From Saccharofermentans sp. (GTDB taxonomy: Bacteria > Bacillota > Clostridia > Saccharofermentanales > Saccharofermentanaceae), in contig JAKSRI010000007.1 of the NCBI GenBank assembly GCA_024403695.1, positions 26,928 through 90,927 of the forward strand: a DNA stretch of 64,000 nucleotides. The letters are read 5' to 3'. The position numbers and the translations under genes are program-made. Each line of letters begins with the position of its first letter. The first letter of the stretch is position 1. Below are positions 37,906 to 46,327 of this stretch, piece after piece. The notes beneath the pieces were generated by a model. That model was not told the DNA's origin and did no database searches. It saw only the letters and a list, made by a program, of their open reading frames with translations.

Positions 37906-39345
37906 TTACCTCAACTCGTTAAGGAGCTTAATAACTGTCTCTCTAACCGCCTGTGGATCTGCCTTACCCTTAAGCTGTCTCATAGACTGTCCAATAAAGA
38001 ACTGCAAACTCTTCTCATTACCACCGAGATACTCGCTAACAGCCTTCTCGTTATTAGCAATGATTTCCTTGATTACAGGCTCGATAGCACCAAGGTCAGA
38101 AACCTGCGCAAGAGAATTCTTCTCTACATACTCAGCTGGATTAACATCCTCTTCGAATACTGCAGCAAGAACCTTTTTACCACTCTTACGATTAATCTTT
38201 CCATCTGTAACCATCTTGATAATCTCACCAAGAGACTCTACACGGAAATTCATCTCATCATGTGCGATGTGTGCGTCATTACAAAGCTTCAAAAGATCTG
38301 TGAGAATCCAGTTAGAAGCCTCACGTGCATTACCACAAATCTCAACTGTCTTCTCGAATACCTTAACAAGAGATGTGGAACCAGTAATAATTCCAGCATC
38401 ATACTCAGGAAGACCAAGCTCGTTGATATAACGCTCACGCTTAGCATCTGCAAGCTCTGGCATATTAGCACGAATATTCTCGAGGTACTCCTCAGAAATC
38501 TCAATTGGCATAAGATCTGGATCTGGGAAGTACTTATAATCCTGAGCATCCTCCTTGGATCTCATTGTATAAGTCATCTCACGCTCATCGTCCCAACGAC
38601 GTGTCTCCTGAGAAATCTTTCCGCCAGCCTCTACAACATCACACTGACGCTCGAACTCGTACTCGATGGCACGACCGATAGCCTTAAGTGATGCGATATT
38701 CTTCATCTCTGTTCTTGTACCAAACTCTGTAGTACCAACTGGTCTTACGGAAAGGTTAACGTCTGCACGCATGGAACCTTCCTGCATCTTACAGTCAGAT
38801 ACACCAAGGTACTGGAGAGTATCTCTAAGCTTCTCGAGATAAGCGATTACTTCCTCAGCACTTCTGAAATCAGGCTCAGATACAATCTCAAGGAGTGGTA
38901 CACCACAACGATTGAAGTCAACCATTGTCTTACCAGAGAATGGGTCGTGAACAAGCTTACCAGCATCCTCCTCCATGTGAATCTCATGGATACCGATATA
39001 TTTTGTTCCCTTAGATGTATTAATCTCTACCTTACCGTTACGGCAGATTGGGAAATAAAGCTGGGAAATCTGATATGCCTTTGGAAGGTCTGGGTAGAAA
39101 TAGTTCTTACGGTCGAACTTATTCTTACGTGTAATCTCGCAGTTAAGAGCAGTACCTGTCTTAACAGCGAACTCTACTACCTTCTCGTTAAGAGTAGGAA
39201 GTGTTCCTGGCATACCTGAGCAAACCTCACACACGTGTGTATTAGGCTCACCACCAAACTTTGTGGAGCATCCGCAGAAAATCTTGGATGCTGTAGATAA
39301 CTCACAGTGGACCTCAAGTCCAATTACCATTTCGAACTCTGCCAT
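37906..39345 (-). CDS. gatB: Aspartyl/glutamyl-tRNA amidotransferase subunit B
   Basis: A 479-residue GatB. The start reads EMVIGLEVHCEL, and the zinc-binding cysteines CGC and CEVCSGMPG lie near residues 24-46. The C-terminal YqeY-like helical tail (about 330-479) binds tRNA. GatB phosphorylates misacylated Glu-tRNAGln or Asp-tRNAAsn before amide transfer. AAGGAG precedes the ATG. It lies 2 bp after gatA. Confidence 0.97.
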   Translation of the reverse strand: MAEFEMVIGLEVHCELSTASKIFCGCSTKFGGEPNTHVCEVCSGMPGTLPTLNEKVVEFAVKTGTALNCEITRKNKFDRKNYFYPDLPKAYQISQLYFPICRNGKVEINTSKGTKYIGIHEIHMEEDAGKLVHDPFSGKTMVDFNRCGVPLLEIVSEPDFRSAEEVIAYLEKLRDTLQYLGVSDCKMQEGSMRADVNLSVRPVGTTEFGTRTEMKNIASLKAIGRAIEYEFERQCDVVEAGGKISQETRRWDDEREMTYTMRSKEDAQDYKYFPDPDLMPIEISEEYLENIRANMPELADAKRERYINELGLPEYDAGIITGSTSLVKVFEKTVEICGNAREASNWILTDLLKLCNDAHIAHDEMNFRVESLGEIIKMVTDGKINRKSGKKVLAAVFEEDVNPAEYVEKNSLAQVSDLGAIEPVIKEIIANNEKAVSEYLGGNEKSLQFFIGQSMRQLKGKADPQAVRETVIKLLNELR

Positions 39346-39347
39346 AA

Positions 39348-40811
39348 TCAGTTACTCCTTCTCATGTGATAATCAGTATCCTTCTGATAAGCAGCAGCAA
39401 TACCAAGAAGTGTCTCCTCAGAGTACTTCTGACCGATAAGCTGCATTCCTACAGGAAGTCCCTGAGAATCAAATCCACATGGAACAGAAATAGCAGGAAT
39501 ACCAATTATGTTAATAAGTACTGTGCAAATATCGCCAAGGTACATCTTAAGTGGATCAGAAAGGCTCTCACCTGCCTTAAGTGCAGTAGTTGGAGCAACT
39601 GGTCCAATAACAACGTCATACTTCTCGAAGGCCTTGTCAAAAGCATCCTTAATAAGAGCCTTTGCCTGAAGTGCCTTGTTATAATAAGCATCATAGTAAC
39701 CAGAAGAAAGAACGAAGTTACCGAGCATGATTCTTCTCTTAACTTCCATTCCGAAGCCTTCACTTCTGGATCTGATATAGAGCTCAGAAAGATCCTCTAC
39801 ATCCTCTGGTGCATAACCATACTTAATTCCATCGTAACGGCTAAGGTTAGAACATGCCTCAGCGCATGCAATGATGTAGTAAGTTGGGATAGCATAATCA
39901 ACGATTGGCATTGGGAAAGTCTCAACTGTAGCGCCCTTCGCCTTCAAAGCCTCGATGGCAGCCATTACCTGATCCTTAACATCCTTGTCCATACCTTCGC
40001 CAAAATACTGCTCAGGAATACCAATCTTAAGTCCGTTTACATCAAAGTTAGCAATCTTCTCGAGGTCAACCTGTGTTGTCTCTGTAGAAGACTGATCCTT
40101 AGGATCAAGACCGCAGATAAGGTTAAATACTGCAGCGAGATCAAGTGCGTCTCTTCCGATAGGGCCAATCTGGTCAAGTGAGGAAGCGAAAGCAACAAGT
40201 CCGTAACGGGAAACAGTGCCATAAGTAGGCTTAAGTCCTGTTACACCACAGAAAGATGCAGGCTGTCTGATAGATCCACCTGTATCGGAACCAAGGGAAA
40301 TTGGTGCGTTATCACATGCAACTGCTGCTGCAGAACCACCAGAAGAACCACCTGGAACTCTGTTCTCACCCCATGGGTTGTATGTAGCGCCAAAAGCAGA
40401 TGTCTCAGTTGTGGAACCCATAGCAAACTCATCCATGTTTGTCTTACCAAGGATTACCATACCCTCTGCCTTTATCTTCTTAATTACTGTAGCATCGTAT
40501 GGTGGAACAAAATTGCCAAGCATATTAGATGCGCATGTTGTCTTAAGTCCCTTTGTACAGATGTTATCCTTAATAGCAATAGGAACACCAGCAAGAGGAC
40601 CAATATACTTACCGGACTTAATACCCTCATCAGCTTCCTTTGCCTGGTCAAGTGCATCATCACAAACTGTGATGTAGCAGTTGTACTTGGAATTATCTGC
40701 TGCAATCTTATCAAGGTAAGCCTTTGTAATCTCTACAGATGTGAGCTCACCTGCCTTAATTTTCTTTCCTGCTTTAAGAGCGGAAAGCTTGATGATTTCT
40801 TCGTTAGTCAT
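39348..40811 (-). CDS. gatA: Aspartyl/glutamyl-tRNA amidotransferase subunit A
   Basis: A 487-residue amidase-signature enzyme that releases ammonia from glutamine for GatB. The Ser-cisSer-Lys triad is visible as Lys81 (AIKDN), Ser156 (GGSSGGS) and Ser180 (GSDTGGSIRQPA). Length and spacing are standard. It lies between gatC and gatB, with intergenic gaps of 14 and 2 bp. Confidence 0.97.
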   Translation of the reverse strand: MTNEEIIKLSALKAGKKIKAGELTSVEITKAYLDKIAADNSKYNCYITVCDDALDQAKEADEGIKSGKYIGPLAGVPIAIKDNICTKGLKTTCASNMLGNFVPPYDATVIKKIKAEGMVILGKTNMDEFAMGSTTETSAFGATYNPWGENRVPGGSSGGSAAAVACDNAPISLGSDTGGSIRQPASFCGVTGLKPTYGTVSRYGLVAFASSLDQIGPIGRDALDLAAVFNLICGLDPKDQSSTETTQVDLEKIANFDVNGLKIGIPEQYFGEGMDKDVKDQVMAAIEALKAKGATVETFPMPIVDYAIPTYYIIACAEACSNLSRYDGIKYGYAPEDVEDLSELYIRSRSEGFGMEVKRRIMLGNFVLSSGYYDAYYNKALQAKALIKDAFDKAFEKYDVVIGPVAPTTALKAGESLSDPLKMYLGDICTVLINIIGIPAISVPCGFDSQGLPVGMQLIGQKYSEETLLGIAAAYQKDTDYHMRRSN

Positions 40812-40825
40812 AATCTTTCCTCTCC

Positions 40826-41113
40826 TTACTCTACAGTCTTAGGTACGAGAATTGATCCATCCTTTGTCTCTGGGGCATTGGAAAGAACATCGTCTCTCAT
40901 CTCGTCATTAGTTACATTATCTACACGGAACACGTTAGTTCTGCCAGAAGCATGGCTCATAGGCTCTACTCCTGTTGTGTCCAATTCATTGAGCATATCA
41001 ATATAGCCAAGAATGGAACCAAGGTCTTTCATTGTTTTCTCCTGGTCTTCAGGGGATAATCTGATACGGCCAAGTTTCTGCAGATAGTCAATTAATTCTT
41101 TTGTTATCTCCAT
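40826..41113 (-). CDS. gatC: Aspartyl/glutamyl-tRNA amidotransferase subunit C
   Basis: A 95-residue GatC, the small linker that wraps GatA and stabilises its contact with GatB. It shows the family pattern LGRIRLSPEDQEKTMKDLGS and ends with the conserved VPKTVE. AAGGAG lies 10 bp before ATG. It opens the gatCAB-CBS-HAD operon. Confidence 0.94.
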   Translation of the reverse strand: MEITKELIDYLQKLGRIRLSPEDQEKTMKDLGSILGYIDMLNELDTTGVEPMSHASGRTNVFRVDNVTNDEMRDDVLSNAPETKDGSILVPKTVE

Positions 41114-41146
41114 AATATAGACTTCTCCTTATATCTTAACTAATGA

Positions 41147-41175
41147 ATTTTATCATGGAGAACAAATATAGTAAA
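41147..41175 (-). promoter_or_regulatory. Probable promoter of gatCAB
   Basis: TTTACT (41170-41175), 17 bp spacer, TAAAAT (41147-41152) on the minus strand, in the 82-bp divergent region between gatC and the VanY-type gene. Confidence 0.5.
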
Positions 41176-41195
41176 TGTGATATATTAGTTGCATT

Positions 41196-42044
41196 ATGAA
41201 GAAAAACAGCAATTTAAAAGAGTTTTACGTAATACTTTCATTGATTTTACTTATCCTAGTCGGCTTTGTTATTTACAGACTGGGCTCATGGCCAACTATC
41301 CATTTTTACAAGTGGCACGGCCTCGATACAATAGATAATCCTGGCGATATGATTCCGCTGGAAGACTATAAATTATCATCAAATCTCATGATTATCTCCT
41401 CCGAACATCCTGTAGATAAGTCATATACGCCATCTATTATGGAATATCGTGAAACTGGCGTATTCATGTCCGAAGATATTACAGAAGAATATGGCGTGTT
41501 ATCCGATTATATTAGAAATAACATGAATAACACACTTTACATAGAAAGTAGCTACAGAAGTTATGAGGATCAGGAAAGAGTTCTCGCTGAAGAAGGCGCA
41601 GAGATTGCTGCACAGCCTGGATGTAGTGAACACCAGAGTGGCCTCGCTCTTGATGTATATGTAATGTATTTTGGTGGAAGTGCTTTCACTAATTCCTATG
41701 TTGGTAAGTTCGTTAATACCAACTGCGGTGATTTTGGATTCATAATCCGTTACCCTGCCGGCAAGGAAAATATTACTGGCTTTAACTACGAACCATGGCA
41801 TATCAGATATGTTGGCATGCCTCACTCGAAGATCATCAGTGAGGGCGGAATCACCCTCGAGGAATATATTGATTCACTAGAAATAGACAACTGGTATTCC
41901 TACAATAACTATCTGATTAGCAGGCAAAATCCTGATAATCTCAAAATTCCGTCCACATACAAAAACAACGATATAAAAGTATCTCCTGACAATACAGGTT
42001 ATTACATAATCACTATAAACACAGACAAATTAAAAGGGGCTTAA
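41196..42044 (+). CDS. D-alanyl-D-alanine carboxypeptidase, VanY type
   Basis: A 282-residue membrane-anchored zinc peptidase. One transmembrane helix (about 9-30) precedes the catalytic domain. The M15B zinc motif SEHQSGLALD gives His146 and Asp153, and EPWHIRY gives catalytic Glu199 and zinc His202. It should trim the terminal D-Ala of peptidoglycan pentapeptides; no vancomycin-resistance genes are nearby, so this is housekeeping cell-wall maturation. The upstream region has no clear ribosome binding site. The stop codon lies within a terminator hairpin. Confidence 0.92.
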   Translation: MKKNSNLKEFYVILSLILLILVGFVIYRLGSWPTIHFYKWHGLDTIDNPGDMIPLEDYKLSSNLMIISSEHPVDKSYTPSIMEYRETGVFMSEDITEEYGVLSDYIRNNMNNTLYIESSYRSYEDQERVLAEEGAEIAAQPGCSEHQSGLALDVYVMYFGGSAFTNSYVGKFVNTNCGDFGFIIRYPAGKENITGFNYEPWHIRYVGMPHSKIISEGGITLEEYIDSLEIDNWYSYNNYLISRQNPDNLKIPSTYKNNDIKVSPDNTGYYIITINTDKLKGA

Positions 42045-42055
42045 CTAAGCCCCTT
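42034..42055. terminator. Bidirectional terminator between the VanY-type gene and the glycan operon
   Basis: AAGGGGCTT (42034-42042) pairs with AAGCCCCTT (42047-42055) with a 4-base loop. The minus strand continues TTAATTT, the plus strand TAATTAG, so it works best for the minus-strand operon and may also serve the plus-strand gene. Confidence 0.75.
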
Positions 42056-42066
42056 AATTAGTGTAA

Positions 42067-43401
42067 TCACTTCTTAGCTTTTCGCTCCTTCTTTTCCTTA
42101 TTCTTCATAATGGAACCGTAAATACCTGCGCCACCAATACCACCTGCAGCTACTGCAAGTACTGCAATAATAATAGTTTTGGAGTAATCCTTCTCAACTA
42201 TTGAATCCTTGCTAGGATACTCCTCACCATCACGAATAACTGTAACGTGCTCATAAGTTGGAGCTGGTGTTGTTGCTACTGGAGCAGGTTCAAATGACTC
42301 ATCGCAAGTAACCTTATAACTACCATCGGCAATCTTTTCCTGCATTTCACTATTAAGAGCTTTCATGGCAATGGATGCTTTTACATCGTCAGAAACCTCA
42401 GTGAGACCAAGATAACCAACAATAAAGAAACCATATGCTTCTGTTCTGATCATTTCAATATCACCAACTTCTCTGCTCTCATCGTATGCCCACGCTTCGA
42501 ACTCAGGTACCATTTGTCCCTTAGGAACTGCAATCTCAGGTCCATACTCATAAACAGAGCCGTTAGCCTGTCCAATACCACCTTCAACATCAAAGACTTC
42601 AAGACTTGTACATGCAGCAAGCATCTTCTCACACTCTGCCTGCTGTGCAGCGATTTCTTCCTCTGTCGCATCTGGCTCAAGATAGAAAAGTGCATATCTG
42701 ATATTTGGAATCATAATATCTTCTTCATTGAACTCATAAGTCTTTGCATAATCAGCCATATAGCGCTCAGCAATCTTCATGTGACTAAGAACGTTACTAA
42801 GTTCTTCCTTAGTACATGCATCACCAAAATTAAGCTTAAGATACTCATCCATAGTAATTCCTGTATCATCAACATCGATTACATTCTTCTGAATATCATC
42901 AAAAAAGCCATCAATATCAGCCATGTCCGCATCATCCAGCTTAATTCCACGCTCCTGGGCCAACTTATTCATAACACAAGTATTGAGAAGCTGTGTTTCA
43001 GCATACTCTACAAAGAAATCTCCCCATGTCTGCATATCAGGCTCATCAGGATTATCACTAACGTACTCTGCGCTTAAATCAATCAATCCATCTGGTGTCT
43101 GTGGCAATCCATAGTACATCGCATAGTTGCACAAATCTGAAAATGCCTGAATAAAATAGTAATTAGACTCTGTAAGTGGAATAGCATTGCCCTCAAAATA
43201 ATACTGATGATTAAGATATGCTGGAAGCTGATTACCATAAATATCTTCAAATGTCTGTTTGTCGGCAGCTGATGCCTGTGTTTCAGAAGCTACTGCTGTT
43301 GACTCACCTGTAGCGTCACCCTGCTTCTTAGAACATGCAACAACCGAACAAACCATTGTAGCAGCGACAAGCAAAGCAATTACATTTTTAAAACGTCTCA
43401 T
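42067..43401 (-). CDS. Foldase-like lipoprotein with C-terminal transmembrane helix
   Basis: A 444-residue protein. The signal sequence MRRFKNVIALLVAATMVCS ends in a lipobox (VVAC). The middle has a SurA/PrsA-like arrangement of helices (LNTCVMNKLAQERGIKLDD, then TKEELSNVLSHMKIAERYM), but no clear parvulin motif. A Thr/Pro linker (APVATTPAP) leads to a C-terminal helix (about 410-432) and a basic tail, so the protein would be held in the membrane at both ends. The start at 43401 follows GGAG by seven bases; the longer frame lacks support. It is the last gene of the sugar operon, 16 bp after the glycosyltransferase. Confidence 0.7.
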   Translation of the reverse strand: MRRFKNVIALLVAATMVCSVVACSKKQGDATGESTAVASETQASAADKQTFEDIYGNQLPAYLNHQYYFEGNAIPLTESNYYFIQAFSDLCNYAMYYGLPQTPDGLIDLSAEYVSDNPDEPDMQTWGDFFVEYAETQLLNTCVMNKLAQERGIKLDDADMADIDGFFDDIQKNVIDVDDTGITMDEYLKLNFGDACTKEELSNVLSHMKIAERYMADYAKTYEFNEEDIMIPNIRYALFYLEPDATEEEIAAQQAECEKMLAACTSLEVFDVEGGIGQANGSVYEYGPEIAVPKGQMVPEFEAWAYDESREVGDIEMIRTEAYGFFIVGYLGLTEVSDDVKASIAMKALNSEMQEKIADGSYKVTCDESFEPAPVATTPAPTYEHVTVIRDGEEYPSKDSIVEKDYSKTIIIAVLAVAAGGIGGAGIYGSIMKNKEKKERKAKK

Positions 43402-43417
43402 TTTTTTACTCCATTTA

Positions 43418-44374
43418 TTATTCTTTTTCTTCTTTATTATCATCGAAGTTAATACGCTCTGATTCTACAACCAAAGGTCTATTCATTACTCGGTCGTTAA
43501 TATTCAGTATGTATTCTCCTAGGAAACCAATGAAGAATATCTGAATGGACATAAGCACGAACATACCAATTGTAACAGGTGCCATACCTGCTGGGAACTC
43601 ATCCCACATGCAAAGCTTCAAGATAAGATAAACCAACGCGATAAGCATACTAATACCGGCACAAATTGCACCACCAATAGTAGCGATACGAAGACCTATC
43701 TTTGTATAGGATGTAATAGAAAGCATTGCCGCATCGTAAAGACGATAGAAATTATTAGATGTCTTTCCGGCACGACGCTGTGGCTGCTCATAAGGAATCT
43801 CTTTACGCTCAAATCCGAGCTCAGCTACAATACCACGAAGGAATGGCTTAGGATCCTTAAGGTCACGGAGAACCTGTACAAAATCCTTATCATAAAGGCC
43901 TGATCCAGTGAACTGCTCAATCTGCTCTACGTCAGAGAACTTCTTAATGAGCTTGTAATAAACACCTCTGAGGAAATACATAAACTTGGATTCCTTGGAG
44001 GAAGTCTTAATACCGATAACAATTTTATATCCCTGCTCCCATGCCTCGAGATACTGAGGAATAAGCTCAAGAGGATCCTGGAAGTCACAAACCATGGAGA
44101 TTGTGCAATCACCAGTTGTCTGCAATATTCCATAATATGGAGAATTGAACTGGCCAAAATTCTTCGCATTAAAAATCGCCTTAATCTTCTTGTTCTCTTT
44201 ACAAAGCTTTCTAAGAAGAACACGAGTTGTATCCTTAGAATCGTTATCAATAAAAAGAATCTCATAATCATACTGAGTAAGCTGTGTATTGAAAAGCTCC
44301 ACAAGCGCTTCTGCCATAGGAACTACATTTTCTTCTTCGTTATAGCATGGAATCAATATACTTACTTTTTTCAT
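43418..44374 (-). CDS. GT2 glycosyltransferase, GtrB/DPM1-like
   Basis: A 318-residue family 2 glycosyltransferase. The nucleotide-binding start VSILIPCYNEEENV and the acidic motif CDFQDP (about 95-100) are typical of polyprenyl-phosphate sugar synthases (GtrB, CsbB, DPM1). Two C-terminal helices (about 225-300) anchor it. It probably transfers a sugar to undecaprenyl phosphate on the cytosolic face, for the GtrA-type protein of the same operon to flip. AGGAGG lies eight bases before ATG 44374, and the start overlaps the upstream stop as ATGA. Confidence 0.9.
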   Translation of the reverse strand: MKKVSILIPCYNEEENVVPMAEALVELFNTQLTQYDYEILFIDNDSKDTTRVLLRKLCKENKKIKAIFNAKNFGQFNSPYYGILQTTGDCTISMVCDFQDPLELIPQYLEAWEQGYKIVIGIKTSSKESKFMYFLRGVYYKLIKKFSDVEQIEQFTGSGLYDKDFVQVLRDLKDPKPFLRGIVAELGFERKEIPYEQPQRRAGKTSNNFYRLYDAAMLSITSYTKIGLRIATIGGAICAGISMLIALVYLILKLCMWDEFPAGMAPVTIGMFVLMSIQIFFIGFLGEYILNINDRVMNRPLVVESERINFDDNKEEKE

Positions 44375-45291
44375 ATTGTTGTCCTCCTGCACCATTCTAC
44401 TGTATTCTTTATCCCTTCTTCAAAAGACACCTCAGGCACAAATCCTGTGTCCTTTGTCAATTCCTCAATATCTGCACATAAGTGCATAACCTGTCTATCA
44501 CCATAAGGAATTTTACCAAATCCGATTTCCACATCAGGATTTGTCTCTTTTCCTATGCATTCGATATATTCACGAAGCGGTCTGCCAACACCTGAACCAA
44601 TAGGATACACCTTTCCGTGAACCCCTTTCTCGGCAATTAATCGGAAAGCTCTGGCAGCATCACCACAATAGATAAAATCCCATATCTGTTCTCCCTTAGT
44701 AGTCTCAGGTGAAATACCAGTCATAAGCTTACGAATCATGCTGATAACAAGTGTCTGCTCCCCGTCGTAAGGACCATATACACTAAGAATTCTTGTCCAG
44801 ATATGCTTCATACCGAGCTGCTCGCATCTGATTCTAGTAAGATGTCCTGCAGCCAGCTTGGCAATGCCATAACCATTCTCAGGGAACGCTGGTGTAGAAG
44901 CTGAAAGTGTACCCTCTACGCGGCCATACTCAGCCTGAGAACCGGAACCGATGAACACTTCGCATCCCATCTTGGCAGCAGCTTCGCATGCAGCGATGGA
45001 ATAACGGATATTCTCTTCCTGAGCAGGAATATCATTACGACCGCCGCCGGTTGTGCAACCCCATGCGAAATGATAAAAAACATCCTGCTTTTCTTCAACC
45101 ATACCAGGCAACAAATCATACTCATCAGTATTACATTCAACAACCATAAGATTCTCATGCACTGGCAATCTCTTAATTCTGGAAGAACCACGGCGACAAA
45201 CCGCAGTAACCTTAACCCCATTATCAAGGAGTTCATTTATAAGAGCTATACCAACTGCACCGGTTGGACCTGTAATAACTGCTGTCTTCAT
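44371..45291 (-). CDS. NAD(P)-dependent sugar epimerase/reductase (SDR)
   Basis: A 306-residue extended short-chain dehydrogenase. The Rossmann motif is TGPTGAVG (8-15) and the catalytic YxxxK is YGIAK (about 149-153). Homologous enzymes reduce or epimerise nucleotide sugars. In the yersiniose pathway, YerF of this class reduces the branched ketosugar made by YerE, so it is a candidate for that step; this is inference. It is coupled by 1-base and 4-base overlaps to the kinase and to the glycosyltransferase. Confidence 0.85.
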   Translation of the reverse strand: MKTAVITGPTGAVGIALINELLDNGVKVTAVCRRGSSRIKRLPVHENLMVVECNTDEYDLLPGMVEEKQDVFYHFAWGCTTGGGRNDIPAQEENIRYSIAACEAAAKMGCEVFIGSGSQAEYGRVEGTLSASTPAFPENGYGIAKLAAGHLTRIRCEQLGMKHIWTRILSVYGPYDGEQTLVISMIRKLMTGISPETTKGEQIWDFIYCGDAARAFRLIAEKGVHGKVYPIGSGVGRPLREYIECIGKETNPDVEIGFGKIPYGDRQVMHLCADIEELTKDTGFVPEVSFEEGIKNTVEWCRRTTI

Positions 45292-46313
45292 TATCTCTGT
45301 ACTCTGCCTGAACTGTTACCGCCAGCAAGCTTCATAACTTCCTGAACGGATACTCTGTTAAAATCGCCTTCAATTGACTGCTTCAATGCAGAAGCGGCAA
45401 CTGCAAACTCGATAGTCTCCTGAGAAGACATGCCATTAAGAAGCGCATAAATAAGTCCGCCTCCGAAGCTATCTCCACCGCCAACACGATCAACGATATT
45501 AAGATGATATTCCTTGGAGAAATAGTACTCACCATCACTTAAAAGCATGGCAGACCAGTCGTTCTCTGACGCGGAAATTGACTTTCGAAGAGTGATTGCC
45601 ACCTTCTCGAAGCCAAACTTCTCTGCCATCTTCTTAGCAACTGACTTATAGCCTTCCTTGTCGAGAATGCCACTGTTGATATCGCTGTTATCAGCCTCGA
45701 TACCAAATACATCCTTGGCGTCCTCCTCGTTTGCAATACAAACGTCAATATATTTAGAGAGGTCACTCATAACCTCACCTGCACGCTCACGTGACCAGAG
45801 CTTGCTTCTGTAATTAAGGTCGCAGCTTATCTTGATGCCACGCGCTTTCGCCGCCTCGCACGCATCCTTTACTGCCTGTGCGCAGTCGCTGCTAAGGGCT
45901 GGTGTGATACCTGTAAAATGGAACCAGTCAGCACCCTCAAAAATCGCATCCCAATCATACTCAGATGGCTTTGCCATGGACACTGCTGAGTAAGCGCGGT
46001 CATAAATGCAAAGGCTTCCCCGTGGACCGGCACCCTTCTCCATGTAATAAATACCAAGACGGTCACCGCCTCTTACAATCTTGCTTGTGTCGACGCCGAA
46101 ACTTCTAAGGCTGTCTACGGCCGCCTGACCAATAGCCTGGGAAGGAACCTTGGTAACAAAAACGGAGTCCACACCGTAATTTGCGAGGGAAACACTTACG
46201 TTTGCCTCAGCGCCTCCGAAAGTGGCCTGCATGCGGTCGTTCTGGAAAAATCTATAGTAACCCTCTGGTGCAAGGCGAAGCATTATCTCTCCGAAAGTAA
46301 CAACTTTACTCAT
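45291..46313 (-). CDS. PfkB family sugar kinase, KdgK-type
   Basis: A 340-residue PfkB kinase closest in pattern to 2-dehydro-3-deoxygluconokinase: VVTFGEIMLRLAPEGYYRFF at the start, GGAEANVSVSLA (about 34-45) and the catalytic anion-hole/base motif VGGGDSFGGG near 280. In sugar-acid catabolism it makes KDPG. Here it sits between an aldolase and an SDR in a glycan operon, with no KDPG aldolase, uronate isomerase or transporter nearby, so the substrate may be a related 3-deoxy-2-keto compound. AAAGGAGGG precedes ATG. The stop overlaps the next start (TAATG). Confidence 0.85.
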   Translation of the reverse strand: MSKVVTFGEIMLRLAPEGYYRFFQNDRMQATFGGAEANVSVSLANYGVDSVFVTKVPSQAIGQAAVDSLRSFGVDTSKIVRGGDRLGIYYMEKGAGPRGSLCIYDRAYSAVSMAKPSEYDWDAIFEGADWFHFTGITPALSSDCAQAVKDACEAAKARGIKISCDLNYRSKLWSRERAGEVMSDLSKYIDVCIANEEDAKDVFGIEADNSDINSGILDKEGYKSVAKKMAEKFGFEKVAITLRKSISASENDWSAMLLSDGEYYFSKEYHLNIVDRVGGGDSFGGGLIYALLNGMSSQETIEFAVAASALKQSIEGDFNRVSVQEVMKLAGGNSSGRVQR

Positions 46314-46327
46314 GAGTGCGCCCTCCT

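Noticed and set aside
41196..42044. VanY as a vancomycin-resistance gene
   Set aside because: No vanA/B ligase, vanH, vanX or vanRS is near. The protein fits ordinary peptidoglycan trimming.
45291..46313. KdgK as part of a pectin or uronate catabolic locus
   Set aside because: No KDPG aldolase, uronate isomerase, transporter or GntR/KdgR regulator is nearby, and the gene is embedded with overlaps in a glycan operon.
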